Shown: one piece after another, positions 14,977 through 23,841 of the stretch | How the letters are laid out: every line of letters starts with the position of its first letter | Position numbering within the stretch: position 1 is the first letter of the stretch | Source of the DNA: Candidatus Thioglobus perditus | GTDB lineage: Bacteria > Pseudomonadota > Gammaproteobacteria > PS1 > Pseudothioglobaceae | Assembly (NCBI GenBank): GCA_002909145.1 | Contig: PNQY01000033.1 | Location: 1 to 34,805 of the forward strand | Direction: 5' to 3' | DNA length: 34,805 nt | Notes under the pieces: model-generated | The model's database searches: none | What the model saw: the letters and a program-made list of their open reading frames with translations, nothing else | Told to the model about the DNA's origin: nothing | Position numbers and translations under genes: made by a program

Positions 14977-17247
14977 CTAATTAGACTTAGAAATTATATG
15001 CAATAAAATTTGCTTACCTTCTTTATTACCTTTACGAGCTGATATGCTGGCCCAATAGTAAGCCTTCTTATAATCAACTTCCGCTCCAACTCCGTTGATA
15101 TACATCATTGCTAGAGAATTCTGCGACTGAGTCAAGCCTTGTTTTGCAGAGCTTTGCATAAGTATAAATGCCCTTCTATTATCTTTAGGCACCAAGGCGC
15201 CAATACTATAAATTGTACTTAAATTGTGCTGAGCAACAGGATTACCTTGTTTTGCACTAATAACCAGCTTCTCTATATTATTAAATATTTTGGAGTTTTT
15301 TTCTAAAGATCTGGCAATCTGACTTTTATTAGGAGTTAATTTTGCCAAATCATCAATTAACTTACGCCTGTCTAACTTTAAATCAAGTATTTTAGGTGTA
15401 GACGCAATAAATACTCGCTGTGGTGATGACCTTTGTATTTTAACTTTAGGTTTTTTTATAATTGGAGTAATGATATTTGCAGCAACTGGCTGAGTGATAA
15501 TTGGAGCGGTATCAGGCGCTTGTTTTTCCTTTATCTCCTGCAATTTTTGAGCTTTTTTAACTTCTTGCACCTCTTTTGCTTCTTTAGCTTTTTGAGCTTT
15601 TTGAGCTTTTTGAGCTTCTCTTTGGATTGCTACACTTTCAGCATTGTTAATATCTTCAAGCAACTCTATAGCAAGATGATTGTTTTGTTTTGCAGATAAA
15701 CTTGCCCATTTATAGGCGTCTTTAAACATGCCTTGATCATAATAAAGCTTGCCTAAAATATATTGAGACTCGTCATGCCCAGATTCAGAGGCCATAAGTA
15801 AATACGATCTGGCTAGCACCTCGTCCTTATCAACAACATTACCACTGTTATAAATAAGATACAACTGGTGTTGAGCAGGATTATATCCTTGTGTTGACAG
15901 GCTAAAAAGGGTTGTTAATGCACCATCAACATCCTTTTCAACCCCCTCATCAACAAGCGATAATAATGCAACTGAATATTTAGCCTCAACATTTCCATGT
16001 TCAGCAGCCCTTTTATGCCATAACACTGCCTTCTCTAAATCTTTATCGAGACCTTGGCCAAGTTTATATCTAAGCGCTAACAACTGTTGCGCCAACATAT
16101 GTTCATTTTCAGCAGCTTTAATTAACCATGATGAGGCCTGCTCTTCATCTTTTTGCACACCTTCGCCACGTATATACATAAGGGCCACTTCATATTGTGC
16201 ATCTACAAAACCCTGCTTGGCAGCCTTATTGTATAGCTCAAAAGCTTTTTTTAAATCTATTTCAGCATTATCGGCACTAGAATATAGTGTCGCTAAATTA
16301 TATTGAGCCTCAGCATGGTCATTATCAGCCGCCTTCTGGTAATAAGATATCGACATAGGTAAATCATTGGCAACTTTGTCACTATTACTATAAATATCAC
16401 CTATTAAAAACTGAGAGCTAGCATCACCTTGGTCTGCAGCCATAAGCGCCCAACGAAATGATTCAACATCGTCCTGAGCAACCAAATGCCCTTGTCTATA
16501 CAAAACTGCCAACCTAGCCTGGGCATCAACAAGACCTTGATTAGCAGATTTTTTATATACATCTATAGCATTAGAAGCGCTGCCTTCACGTTCAAGAAAA
16601 TCAGCTAAGTAAAATTGAGCTTCAGGATTAAGCTGATTTGCTGCTTTTTTATACCAATACTCGGCAAGTCTTAAGTCCTTATCTGCGCCAATGCCAAGCT
16701 CATATAACTTTGCCAAATTAAGCTGTGCCGGAGCGTATCCAAGCTGAGATGCTCTTTGATACCAATAATGTGCCTCTTTATTGTCAATCTCTGTACCTTC
16801 TGCACGACGATACATTACCGCCAAGTTGTACTGTGCATTAACAAAATCCTGTCTAGCAGCTTTTTCGTACCACTCAAGAGCTTTTTCTAAATCTTTATCA
16901 ACACCAATTCCGTAATAATAGCCATTAGCGATATTGAATTGGGCGCTTGCGTAACCTTGATCAGCCACCTGTGAATACCAATAAAAGGCTAACTTTGAAT
17001 CGGTCTTAACATTAATACCGTTGTGATACATATTTGCAAGACTAAATTGCGCCCTTGCATCGCCACTTTTAGCTGATTTTTCTAACTTGGTTAATATTTG
17101 ATCTGGAGATAAATCATCTGCAGAGTCTACTACGCCAAGCTCTCCTGGTTGCTGCTTAACAAACTTATTATCATCTTTTGATTGCAAGATTTGCAACGCT
17201 TGTGTATTTACAGATAACAATAAAATTAAAAAAGCTAACTTGCGCAT
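14977..17247 (-). CDS. Large exported Sel1-repeat (TPR-like) protein
   Basis: 756 residues. A signal peptide (MRKLAFLILLLSVNTQALQ) is followed by about 13 Sel1-like repeats of roughly 36 residues (about 60-535), recognisable by recurring AQ(F/Y)NLAxxY and GxGVxKD...A..WY.KAA patterns. A charged Lys/Glu/Gln/Ala-rich probable coiled-coil linker comes next (about 540-585), then an unassigned region, and two to three further repeats at the C-terminus (about 670-750). Such proteins scaffold protein-protein interactions, often in the periplasm or envelope; the partner is unknown. The linker is encoded by a 9-nt tandem repeat. It lies 54 nt after epmA and is coupled to ycgN. Confidence 0.88.
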   Translation of the reverse strand: MRKLAFLILLLSVNTQALQILQSKDDNKFVKQQPGELGVVDSADDLSPDQILTKLEKSAKSGDARAQFSLANMYHNGINVKTDSKLAFYWYSQVADQGYASAQFNIANGYYYGIGVDKDLEKALEWYEKAARQDFVNAQYNLAVMYRRAEGTEIDNKEAHYWYQRASQLGYAPAQLNLAKLYELGIGADKDLRLAEYWYKKAANQLNPEAQFYLADFLEREGSASNAIDVYKKSANQGLVDAQARLAVLYRQGHLVAQDDVESFRWALMAADQGDASSQFLIGDIYSNSDKVANDLPMSISYYQKAADNDHAEAQYNLATLYSSADNAEIDLKKAFELYNKAAKQGFVDAQYEVALMYIRGEGVQKDEEQASSWLIKAAENEHMLAQQLLALRYKLGQGLDKDLEKAVLWHKRAAEHGNVEAKYSVALLSLVDEGVEKDVDGALTTLFSLSTQGYNPAQHQLYLIYNSGNVVDKDEVLARSYLLMASESGHDESQYILGKLYYDQGMFKDAYKWASLSAKQNNHLAIELLEDINNAESVAIQREAQKAQKAQKAKEAKEVQEVKKAQKLQEIKEKQAPDTAPIITQPVAANIITPIIKKPKVKIQRSSPQRVFIASTPKILDLKLDRRKLIDDLAKLTPNKSQIARSLEKNSKIFNNIEKLVISAKQGNPVAQHNLSTIYSIGALVPKDNRRAFILMQSSAKQGLTQSQNSLAMMYINGVGAEVDYKKAYYWASISARKGNKEGKQILLHIISKSN
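15586..15617 (-). repeat. 9-nt tandem repeat inside the Sel1 gene
   Basis: The plus-strand unit AGCTTTTTG occurs three times in perfect tandem (15586-15594, 15595-15603, 15604-15612) plus a partial fourth. On the coding (minus) strand it encodes a Lys-Ala-Gln repeat in the coiled-coil linker. The unit is a multiple of three, so copy-number change would stay in frame. Confidence 0.8.
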
Positions 17248-17301
17248 AAAGCAATATGTGTTTTCTTTAAGAAGGTAATCATAACTTATTTTAATATAGC
17301 T

Positions 17302-18180
17302 CTAGTTAATTTGAGACAATAATCTATCTATTCCTATTGCTACTCCCGAGCATTGAGGCAATGATCCATTAAGCTGATCAATAAACTCATTATCTAGTTC
17401 TGGAGTATATTTTGATAAAAATTTCCTTTTACTAATATCACTAATAAAACGTTGCTCATATTCATACGCATCTTGCAATTCATCATAGCCATTTGCTATT
17501 TCAACTCCATTAATATAAAGCTCAAAACGATGGGCGACATTACTCTCAACTTTTGCAAGAGCAGCCTGTTGGTGCGGGTAATCATAAATAAAACACAGCG
17601 GTATCTCTTTTAACTTTGGCTCACATAATGCCGTAAACATGAAGATTTGCAAATCTTCAATCCATTCAAAGTCAGTTGTTAAGCCATATTTTTTGGCAAT
17701 TATTTTCAATTCTGAAAAACTGGCATTCAAAATATCAATATCAGTATATTTAAAGAATGCTTGTGCATAAGACATTTTTTCTGCCTGAGAGTTAAACCCG
17801 AGTGCATTAATTAAATCAACAATGTCATCCATTAGCTGATGAACATTAAAACCAAGCCGGTAATATTCAAGCATAGTAAATTCGTTAAAATTACTTGAGC
17901 CTTGTTCATTGTCACGGAATACTTGGCAGATCTGATAAATATCACCACTACCTCGAGACAATAGCTTTTTCATTTCCAATTCAGGAGAAGTGTGCAGATA
18001 TTTATGTTGTGGACTTATCTCACCATTAACCTGAGTAGCAATGCTGTCAATATATACGTCAGTTATGGGGTGATTTAAAAGCTGATGTGTTTTAACCTCA
18101 ACAACGTTTTGCGCAGAAAAGAATTGTCGTATTGTTGTTAGAAATTCACTATATTTTTTAAGCTCTTCCCGCATATTCAT
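17302..18180 (-). CDS. epmA: EF-P beta-lysylation protein (lysyl-tRNA synthetase-like) EpmA
   Basis: About 292-residue class II aminoacyl-tRNA synthetase paralogue (GenX/PoxA/YjeA) lacking an anticodon-binding domain. It activates (R)-beta-lysine and attaches it to a lysine of EF-P. Class II motif 2 is seen in [20 protein letters not shown] and motif 3 in [10 protein letters not shown] near the C-terminus. I start at ATG 18180 ([13 protein letters not shown]) with a second ATG at 18174; the longer open frame reaching 18246 encodes unrelated residues out of the efp gene. It overlaps the 3' end of efp by about 17-23 nt, placing enzyme and substrate in one operon. The partner epmB (lysine 2,3-aminomutase) is not in the window. 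Confidence 0.93.
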   Translation of the reverse strand: MNMREELKKYSEFLTTIRQFFSAQNVVEVKTHQLLNHPITDVYIDSIATQVNGEISPQHKYLHTSPELEMKKLLSRGSGDIYQICQVFRDNEQGSSNFNEFTMLEYYRLGFNVHQLMDDIVDLINALGFNSQAEKMSYAQAFFKYTDIDILNASFSELKIIAKKYGLTTDFEWIEDLQIFMFTALCEPKLKEIPLCFIYDYPHQQAALAKVESNVAHRFELYINGVEIANGYDELQDAYEYEQRFISDISKRKFLSKYTPELDNEFIDQLNGSLPQCSGVAIGIDRLLSQIN

Positions 18181-18721
18181 TTGTGCGCGTATCAACTTTA
18201 ATCTTCTCACCAATACTAACAAACAAAGGCACTTGTACAACAACACCGGTATTCATAGTAGCCGGCTTGCCACCTGTTCCCGCCGTATCACCTTTAAGGC
18301 CTGGGTCAGTATCAGCCACTTCAAGAGTAACATGGTTCGGTGGTGTTACTGAAATAGGATTGTTATTCCAAAGAGTTAACACACACATATCCTGCTCAAC
18401 CAGGTAGCCTTTTGCATCACCCATACCGGTATCATCTACAGTGTATTGCTCAAAAGATTCTGGATCCATAAAATTATAAGTTTCACCGTCACTGTATAAA
18501 TACTGCATATCCAGCTCCATTACATCAGCACCCTCTAATGACTCGCCTGATTTGAATGTTTTTTCTAATGTTTTCCCAGTAATTAAATCTTTAAGCTTAA
18601 CTCGGTTAGAAGCCTGACCTTTTCCAGGTTTACGAATCTCATTACTAATAATTGAACAAGGGTTGCCATCTAATATTAGCTTTAAGCCATTTTTAAATTG
18701 ACTAGTGGAGTAATATGCCAT
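18158..18721 (-). CDS. efp: Elongation factor P
   Basis: 187-residue three-domain beta-barrel protein that binds between P and E sites and relieves stalling at polyproline. The modified loop is RKPGKGQA, with the target lysine at position 34, the residue lysylated by EpmA in E. coli-type EF-P. The C-terminus [13 protein letters not shown] is the expected domain III ending. The ATG at 18721 has a weak AGG about 9 nt upstream. It overlaps epmA, whose product modifies it. It is divergent from sucC across only 53 nt, so the two promoters must be interleaved. Confidence 0.96.
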   Translation of the reverse strand: MAYYSTSQFKNGLKLILDGNPCSIISNEIRKPGKGQASNRVKLKDLITGKTLEKTFKSGESLEGADVMELDMQYLYSDGETYNFMDPESFEQYTVDDTGMGDAKGYLVEQDMCVLTLWNNNPISVTPPNHVTLEVADTDPGLKGDTAGTGGKPATMNTGVVVQVPLFVSIGEKIKVDTRTNEYAGRA

Positions 18722-18735
18722 TTTTTTAACCTATT

Positions 18736-18770
18736 AAGTGTAAAATCAAAACATCTTATTTTACGCACTT
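18736..18770. promoter_or_regulatory. Imperfect dyad in the efp/sucC divergent promoter region
   Basis: AAGTGTAAAAT (18736-18746) and ATTTTACGCACTT (18758-18770) are reverse complements except for a 2-nt insertion, with an 11-nt spacer. The dyad fills most of the 53-nt gap between the efp and sucC start codons and could be an operator, or merely an AT-rich coincidence. I could not place -35/-10 pairs with confidence. Confidence 0.3.
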
Positions 18771-18774
18771 TTTT

Positions 18775-19935
18775 ATGCATATACACGAATACCAAGCCAA
18801 GACATTATTTAGACAATCTAATATCAAAACTCCTGAAGCAATTCTAATTGACAATACTGCAGATGCTAGCAGTGCATGTGATAAATTAGGTGGCAATATT
18901 TGGGTAGTTAAAGCTCAAGTTCATGCAGGTGGTCGTGGCAAAGGCGGCGGTGTTATTTTATGCAGAAGTTTAGAAGAAGTAGAGAGTGCATGCGATAAAT
19001 TACTAGGATCAAATCTAATTACTCCACAAACAGATGCCAAGGGCTTGCCAATTAACCAGCTGCTTATTGAAGGCGGCCAGAATATTGAACGCGAACTATA
19101 CTTGGGCTTATTGGTTGACCGTCAAACTCAACAAATTACTATTTTAGCTTCTACCGAAGGTGGTATGGATATTGAGAAAGTAGCTGCAGAAACACCTGAA
19201 AAAATAATTAAATTTGGCATAGATCCGCTAGGAACCTTAAATGAAGAAAGCTGTCTGTCTATAGCATCTCAACTAAATCTTGAAAATGATCTGGCTAATC
19301 AGTTCAGTACAACTTTATTAGGTCTATATGAAATATTTACCGAAAAGGATGTAAGTCTTATTGAAATTAACCCTCTGATTACTACTGCTGAAAATAATTT
19401 AATAGCACTAGACGGTAAGATTGATTTTGATGACAACGCCCTGTATCGACATGAAGACATTGTTGAACTGCGTGATGTCTCCCAAGAAGACGAGAAAGAA
19501 AATGAAGCAAGTGAGTATCAACTGAACTACATCTCTCTAGATGGTACGATTGGTTGTATGGTAAATGGAGCTGGTTTGGCTATGGCTACTATGGATCTCA
19601 TTGAACACCATGGCGGGTCTCCTGCTAACTTTCTAGATGTTGGTGGTGGCACAACCGCACAGCGTGTTGCAAAAGCATTTGAACTAATTCAAACCGAGGT
19701 CAATGTTAAAGGTGTTTTGGTCAATATCTTTGGTGGCATTGTACGTTGCGATCTGATTGCTGAAGGAATTTTACAGGCCATTGAAAAAGTAGGTTTAAAC
19801 TTGCCTATCGTGGTGCGTCTTGAAGGCACTAATGCTGCAGCAGGACTGAAGCTATTAGACGAGTCATCGGCTGATATTTATACAGAGGCAGACTTAACTC
19901 AAGCAGCCATTAAAATTGTGGAGTTATCAAAATGA
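18775..19935 (+). CDS. sucC: Succinate-CoA ligase (ADP-forming), beta subunit
   Basis: 386-residue ATP-grasp subunit that, with SucD, interconverts succinyl-CoA plus ADP and phosphate with succinate plus ATP. The N-terminal MHIHEYQAK, the nucleotide-binding [17 protein letters not shown] (about residues 43-59) and the C-terminal flavodoxin-like segments [10 protein letters not shown] and [11 protein letters not shown] are all typical. Length matches E. coli SucC (388 aa). No Shine-Dalgarno precedes the ATG. It overlaps sucD by ATGA. The genes sucA and sucB do not adjoin, fitting an incomplete oxidative TCA cycle as described in SUP05-type sulfur oxidisers, though absence from the genome cannot be shown here. 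Malate-CoA ligase (MtkA) is a close homologue and cannot be fully excluded. Confidence 0.93.
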   Translation: MHIHEYQAKTLFRQSNIKTPEAILIDNTADASSACDKLGGNIWVVKAQVHAGGRGKGGGVILCRSLEEVESACDKLLGSNLITPQTDAKGLPINQLLIEGGQNIERELYLGLLVDRQTQQITILASTEGGMDIEKVAAETPEKIIKFGIDPLGTLNEESCLSIASQLNLENDLANQFSTTLLGLYEIFTEKDVSLIEINPLITTAENNLIALDGKIDFDDNALYRHEDIVELRDVSQEDEKENEASEYQLNYISLDGTIGCMVNGAGLAMATMDLIEHHGGSPANFLDVGGGTTAQRVAKAFELIQTEVNVKGVLVNIFGGIVRCDLIAEGILQAIEKVGLNLPIVVRLEGTNAAAGLKLLDESSADIYTEADLTQAAIKIVELSK

Positions 19936-20801
19936 GCGTATTAATAAATAAAGATACCAAAGTTATTACACAGGGCTTTACTGGCAAGCAAGGCACTTTT
20001 CACTCTGAACAATCAATTGCCTATGGTACACAATTTGTTGGCGGTGTAACACCCGGAAAAGGTGGACAGACACACTTAAGCTTACCTGTATTTAATTCGG
20101 TAAAGGAATCTATAGATGAAACAGGTGCAAGCGCTACTATGATCTACGTACCACCAAGATTTGCATACGCTTCAATTCTTGAGGCTATTGAGGCACAAAT
20201 GCCTATTATTGCTTGTATTACCGAAGGCATACCAGTACAAGACATGATTAAAATAAAAGCTATCTTAAAAAACTCAGACTCAACTTTAATTGGGCCAAAC
20301 TGTCCAGGAGTTATCACTCCAGGCGAGTGTAAACTCGGAATTATGCCCGGAAATATTCATAAATCTGGTAGTGTTGGAGTAGTGTCACGCTCAGGAACAT
20401 TAACTTATGAAGCAGTACACCAAACAACACAGGCTGGACTTGGTCAAAGCACATGTATTGGCATTGGAGGTGATCCAATTCAAGGTATGAATTTTATTGA
20501 TTGCCTAGAATTATTTGAAAAAGATGAGCAAACAAAATCTATTATTATGGTTGGTGAAATTGGTGGATCTGCTGAAGAAGAGGCCGCTGAATTCATTAAG
20601 TCTAACGTAACCAAACCAGTAGTATCCTACATTGCCGGACTAACAGCACCAAAAGGAAAACGCATGGGGCATGCAGGTGCAGTAATTAGTGGCGGATCTG
20701 GCAAAGCTGAAGACAAAATTAAAGCACTTAAAAATGCTGGAGTTGCTGTTGCACCAACACCAGCAAAAATGGGCGAGGCATTAGTTGAAATACTAAAATG
20801 A
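19932..20801 (+). CDS. sucD: Succinate-CoA ligase, alpha subunit
   Basis: 289-residue CoA-binding and phosphorylated subunit of succinyl-CoA synthetase. A CoA-binding Rossmann domain starts with [15 protein letters not shown]. The [20 protein letters not shown] and [12 protein letters not shown] segments follow. The active-site phosphohistidine is in [12 protein letters not shown] (about residue 246). Length equals E. coli SucD (289 aa). Start and stop codons overlap neighbouring genes on both sides as ATGA, so sucC, sucD and the next reductase gene are translationally coupled in one operon. Confidence 0.95.
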   Translation: MSVLINKDTKVITQGFTGKQGTFHSEQSIAYGTQFVGGVTPGKGGQTHLSLPVFNSVKESIDETGASATMIYVPPRFAYASILEAIEAQMPIIACITEGIPVQDMIKIKAILKNSDSTLIGPNCPGVITPGECKLGIMPGNIHKSGSVGVVSRSGTLTYEAVHQTTQAGLGQSTCIGIGGDPIQGMNFIDCLELFEKDEQTKSIIMVGEIGGSAEEEAAEFIKSNVTKPVVSYIAGLTAPKGKRMGHAGAVISGGSGKAEDKIKALKNAGVAVAPTPAKMGEALVEILK

Positions 20802-21568
20802 AAAAACCAATTGTAGTATTGGGTATTGGTGAACTTGGAAGTGTATTTGCACGTAGCTTTTTAAAAAATAACTATCCAGTTTATCCAATCACTAGAAATA
20901 GTGACATTGATGAATTAAACAAGTCTATTGATCCAGAGCTTATTTTAGTTTGCACTGGCGAAAGTGATTTGCAATCAGCATTAAAATCTGTCCCAGAGAA
21001 TTGGAAAGATCGAGTTGTAATGATGCAAAATGAATTGTTACCACGTGACTGGGAAGTGCACAATTTTAATAACCCGACAGTTGTATCTGTCTGGTTTGAA
21101 AAGAAAAAGGGTATAGATTCTAAGGTGTTGATTTCCTCGCCTGCATTTGGACCTAAAGCACAAATTTTATCTGCATCACTCGCATTGATTGGTATTCCTG
21201 CACATAGTGTTGCCAATGAAGAAGAGTTATTGTTTGAACTGGTGCTAAAAAATATCTATATTCTAACCACCAATATTGCAGGATTAGCCATTGAAACGGG
21301 CGCAACAGTTGATGATTTACGCAAGCATCATCTTGAGTTAATGCGCAATGTGTTCACCGATGTTTTAAAGCTGCAAAGCGCACTCACGGGTAGAGCTTTT
21401 TCTAAAGATGCGCTAGAAAAAGGTATGATATATGCCTTTGAAGGCGACCTTAATCACGTCTGCATGGGACGTAGTGCACCTGCAAGATTAGACAGAGCTC
21501 TGGATCTCGCTAAAGGTTTTAAATTAGACGTACCAAGCTTAGAAAAAATTAAAACTCTATCAGTCTAG
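20798..21568 (+). CDS. Rossmann-fold protein resembling a divergent ketopantoate reductase
   Basis: 256 residues. The N-terminus [17 protein letters not shown] (residues 6-22) is a GxGxxG-type dinucleotide-binding motif, and [13 protein letters not shown] (83-95) resembles the QN segment of ketopantoate reductases (PanE/ApbA). A helical C-terminal half includes [16 protein letters not shown] (148-163), where K151 and N159 may match family catalytic positions, though the usual Asn four residues after the Lys is Ile here. It is about 45 residues shorter than typical PanE. Activity and substrate are therefore uncertain. It overlaps sucD by ATGA, tying it to succinyl-CoA metabolism. Its TAG stop is shared with the convergent GlcG/HbpS gene in a single CTAG. 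Confidence 0.75.
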   Translation: MKKPIVVLGIGELGSVFARSFLKNNYPVYPITRNSDIDELNKSIDPELILVCTGESDLQSALKSVPENWKDRVVMMQNELLPRDWEVHNFNNPTVVSVWFEKKKGIDSKVLISSPAFGPKAQILSASLALIGIPAHSVANEEELLFELVLKNIYILTTNIAGLAIETGATVDDLRKHHLELMRNVFTDVLKLQSALTGRAFSKDALEKGMIYAFEGDLNHVCMGRSAPARLDRALDLAKGFKLDVPSLEKIKTLSV

Positions 21569-22056
21569 TCGTCGTCTGCAAAATCAATGCGTTCTTGTAA
21601 TTTTTTTATAGCATAATCCGCACAATCTGCATCTAAATGACCCCCAGGTGCGCCACTCACACCGATTGCACCAACTATACCACCGGCAACAATAATAGGC
21701 ACACCACCATCCATAACAATCAAACCATTAATATGATTTAACTCTTGGCGGATATCTTCACGTGCTTTTTTAAAATCACCACTTCTAATGCCTGACATAA
21801 TTGTCATATTTGCTTTTCGTTGAGCAATTTCCAAGGTAAAGTGAGCCGCTAAATCATCTCGAAGAGCAGCACGCACATTACCGTGCTTATCAACAACAAC
21901 GGTTGAGACTTGATAACCATCTTCTTGGCATTTTTTAGTAGACAACATCGCTAAATCAGTCGCTAAATCTAAACCAATATTTTTCTGTGACACTACGTCC
22001 GCTGCCTGTGCAGAAAACCCAGCAACAAACATTGATAAAAAAAGATATTTTTTCAC
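21565..22056 (-). CDS. Exported GlcG/HbpS-family protein
   Basis: 163 residues with a signal peptide (MKKYLFLSMFVAGFSAQA, cleaved near residue 18) and one GlcG/HbpS (DUF336) domain. Family markers are VVVDKHGNVRAALRDD, then RKANMT, and the glycine-rich GGVPIIVAGGIVGAIGVSGA near residue 118-137. HbpS from Streptomyces binds haem and senses redox stress; GlcG sits in glycolate loci. Periplasmic versions occur in many sulfur oxidisers, but the role is not established. The start is GTG (22054-22056) preceded by a GAGG Shine-Dalgarno. It is monocistronic, convergent with the reductase gene (4-nt overlap), and 90 nt downstream of the thioredoxin gene. Confidence 0.87.
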   Translation of the reverse strand: MKKYLFLSMFVAGFSAQAADVVSQKNIGLDLATDLAMLSTKKCQEDGYQVSTVVVDKHGNVRAALRDDLAAHFTLEIAQRKANMTIMSGIRSGDFKKAREDIRQELNHINGLIVMDGGVPIIVAGGIVGAIGVSGAPGGHLDADCADYAIKKLQERIDFADDD

Positions 22057-22122
22057 AAACCACCCCTCTAGTAATAAAACGAAAATACATTGTATAAGAG
22101 AAAATAAAAATCAGCAAGTATT

Positions 22123-22143
22123 AAAGTCACTACAACAGACTTT
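22123..22143 (-). terminator. Weak hairpin at the 3' end of the ftsH-to-thioredoxin operon
   Basis: AAAGTC (22123-22128) and GACTTT (22138-22143) form a 6-bp stem with a 9-nt loop, 3 nt after the thioredoxin stop codon on the minus strand. There is no T-run after it in that direction, so it is at best a weak or Rho-assisted terminator or a 3' stabilising structure. Confidence 0.3.
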
Positions 22144-22146
22144 GGT

Positions 22147-22476
22147 TTAAGCTTGCATTTTAGTTAATACTTTCTCGATTTGATGTTGTAAATCCAACAG
22201 GCTAAAGCCACGCACTTCTTCGATAAATTTCTGCCCCATGAAAAATACTTGCACCACTGGTAAAGAAAATACACCGTGTTGTGCGCATACCTCTTGTAAT
22301 TGCTCACAATCAATATAAATCATCTCTAGATCAGGAAACTTCTGGGAAAACTTATCATAAATCTGTGGCTTAATAGTTTGGCACACTCCACAATTTGCAC
22401 CGCCAAATAAAACCAATACCACATCTTTTTCAACCTTAAGAGCATCTAATTGTTGCTGGTTTTCTAATTGATTCAT
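22147..22476 (-). CDS. Small thioredoxin-family protein (CGVC active site)
   Basis: 109-residue cytoplasmic thioredoxin-fold protein with no signal peptide. The active site is GANCGVCQTIKPQ near residues 27-39 (CGVC instead of the CGPC of classical thioredoxin). The cis-proline loop is FSLPVVQVF near residue 72, so the fold and catalytic elements are complete. The Val in place of Pro should shift its redox potential. The start overlaps the HIT-protein stop as ATGA. It is the last gene of the long ftsH-rnf-queA run; a link to disulfide or Fe-S handling for the Rnf complex is possible but only inferred from position. Confidence 0.85.
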   Translation of the reverse strand: MNQLENQQQLDALKVEKDVVLVLFGGANCGVCQTIKPQIYDKFSQKFPDLEMIYIDCEQLQEVCAQHGVFSLPVVQVFFMGQKFIEEVRGFSLLDLQHQIEKVLTKMQA

Positions 22477-22829
22477 AGCGCCTCTTTAAGTTGTTCAAAG
22501 AATATATCTAAATTAGGTAAATCCAACTTCGACTCTCTTTGTTTTTTACCCCACATCGGCTCTGGAAAATAACTATCGGCCTCGAATCGGGCCATTATAT
22601 GCCAATGAACATGCGGTAACATGTTGCCAAATGAGGCAATATTGATCTTATCTGTATTGAAATAGCCTAACATCAACTTTTCGGTAATATCAATAATTCT
22701 AAAAATCTCAGTTTTTTCGGCTAGTGTACATTCACTAAATTCTTTAACCTTTCTCTGGGTAAATACCTTTACCCAAGGAATTTCACTTGTTTCAATTTCT
22801 ACAAAAACCAGTTTATTTTCAAAAATCAT
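22473..22829 (-). CDS. HIT-family nucleotide-binding protein
   Basis: 118-residue member of the histidine-triad superfamily of nucleotide hydrolases and transferases. The triad H-x-H-x-H is seen as HVHWHIMARF near residues 74-83, after FGNMLP. The N-terminal half (ENKLVFVEIETSEIPW) gives the usual beta-sheet. Members split nucleoside phosphoramidates or dinucleoside polyphosphates; this short form resembles proteobacterial Ap4A-hydrolase-like HIT proteins, whose substrates are mostly unknown. Both ends overlap neighbours by ATGA (queA upstream, thioredoxin downstream), so it is fully embedded in the operon. Confidence 0.87.
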   Translation of the reverse strand: MIFENKLVFVEIETSEIPWVKVFTQRKVKEFSECTLAEKTEIFRIIDITEKLMLGYFNTDKINIASFGNMLPHVHWHIMARFEADSYFPEPMWGKKQRESKLDLPNLDIFFEQLKEAL

Positions 22830-23839
22830 ACGCGCTCCAATAGCATTGCATCACCATAGGAGAAAAACCTATATTCATTTTCTATAGCATGCTGATAGAT
22901 TTGCATCATTCTATCACGTCCAATAAATGCGCTTACCAACATAAGTAGTGAAGATTTAGGTAGGTGGAAATTAGTGACCATCATATCTACAACTTTAAAC
23001 TCATACCCTGGGTAGATAAAAATATCAGTCTCCTCTTGTGCGGATTCTAACTTGCCATTTTTGGCAGCTGACTCCAGTGAACGCACTGCTGTAGTGCCTA
23101 TTGCAATAACACGACCGCCATTTTCTTTGGTTTGATTAATCTTATCAACTGTATCCTGATCGATCTCAAAATACTCACTATGCATTTTATGTTCTTTAAT
23201 ATTTTCTGCTTTAACTGGCTGAAACGTTCCTGCACCTACATGCAATGTTATAAAGCAATGCTCGATGCCTTTGGAATTAAGCGACTCCAATAACTCGTCA
23301 TCAAAGTGCAAGCCTGCAGTTGGCGCAGCTACTGCACCATCATTTTGAGCATAAACAGTCTGATATCTACTTAAATCACTCTCATTGTCATCTCGCTCTA
23401 TATAAGGAGGCAAAGGAATATGGCCAACCTCATCTAGCAAACTTAACAGGGAATTAGTTTTAAATTCTAATGTATAAAAACCATTACTCTTGCTAAGTAC
23501 AATAGCGCTTTCACCATTTTCCAAAAAAATAATGCTACCAATTTTTGGAGCCCTGCTAACACGCATCATAGCTAATACTTGAGTATCGCTTAACAAGCGC
23601 TCAATCATAATTTCAACTTTTCCACCTGACTCTTTGTTGCCAAACAATCTTGCTGGAATTACTTTGGTATTATTCATTACCAGCAAGTCTCCTGGTTGAA
23701 TAAAATTCGCTATTTGATGAAATTGTGCATCTATAATGCTTGATTGTGGTACTAAAAGCCTAGAATCTGTTCTGTTTTTTGGAGGATTTTGTGCAATCAG
23801 ATGCTTAGGTAGATCAAAATCAAAATCAGTTAACTTCAT
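22826..23839 (-). CDS. queA: tRNA preQ1(34) S-adenosylmethionine ribosyltransferase-isomerase
   Basis: 337-residue enzyme that transfers and isomerises the ribosyl group of SAM onto preQ1 in tRNA, forming epoxyqueuosine during queuosine synthesis. Typical segments are FDFDLPKHLIAQNP at the start, NNTKVIPARLFG near residue 56, AAPTAGLHFDDELL near 170, HVGAGTFQPV near 203 and GTTAVRSLESA near 248. Length is close to that of E. coli QueA (356 aa). The ATG follows the rnfG stop by 2 nt and its stop overlaps the HIT start. The usual partner tgt is not adjacent, and queA here occupies the place where rnfE would be expected. Confidence 0.95.
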   Translation of the reverse strand: MKLTDFDFDLPKHLIAQNPPKNRTDSRLLVPQSSIIDAQFHQIANFIQPGDLLVMNNTKVIPARLFGNKESGGKVEIMIERLLSDTQVLAMMRVSRAPKIGSIIFLENGESAIVLSKSNGFYTLEFKTNSLLSLLDEVGHIPLPPYIERDDNESDLSRYQTVYAQNDGAVAAPTAGLHFDDELLESLNSKGIEHCFITLHVGAGTFQPVKAENIKEHKMHSEYFEIDQDTVDKINQTKENGGRVIAIGTTAVRSLESAAKNGKLESAQEETDIFIYPGYEFKVVDMMVTNFHLPKSSLLMLVSAFIGRDRMMQIYQHAIENEYRFFSYGDAMLLERV

Positions 23840-23841
23840 GC

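Noticed and set aside
15586-15617. Tandem repeat as a CRISPR array or mobile-element signature
   Set aside because: The unit is only 9 nt with no spacers, lies inside a coding region and encodes a regular KAQ coiled-coil segment.
18181-18246. Possible 22-residue N-terminal extension of EpmA
   Set aside because: It overlaps efp, is hydrophobic and basic without similarity to EpmA, and the conserved region starts right after ATG 18180/18174.
18775-20801. sucCD as malate-CoA ligase (mtkAB) of a serine-type cycle
   Set aside because: The subunits match SucC/SucD in length and motifs and no malyl-CoA lyase, ppc or serine-cycle gene is adjacent; the alternative stays possible but unsupported.
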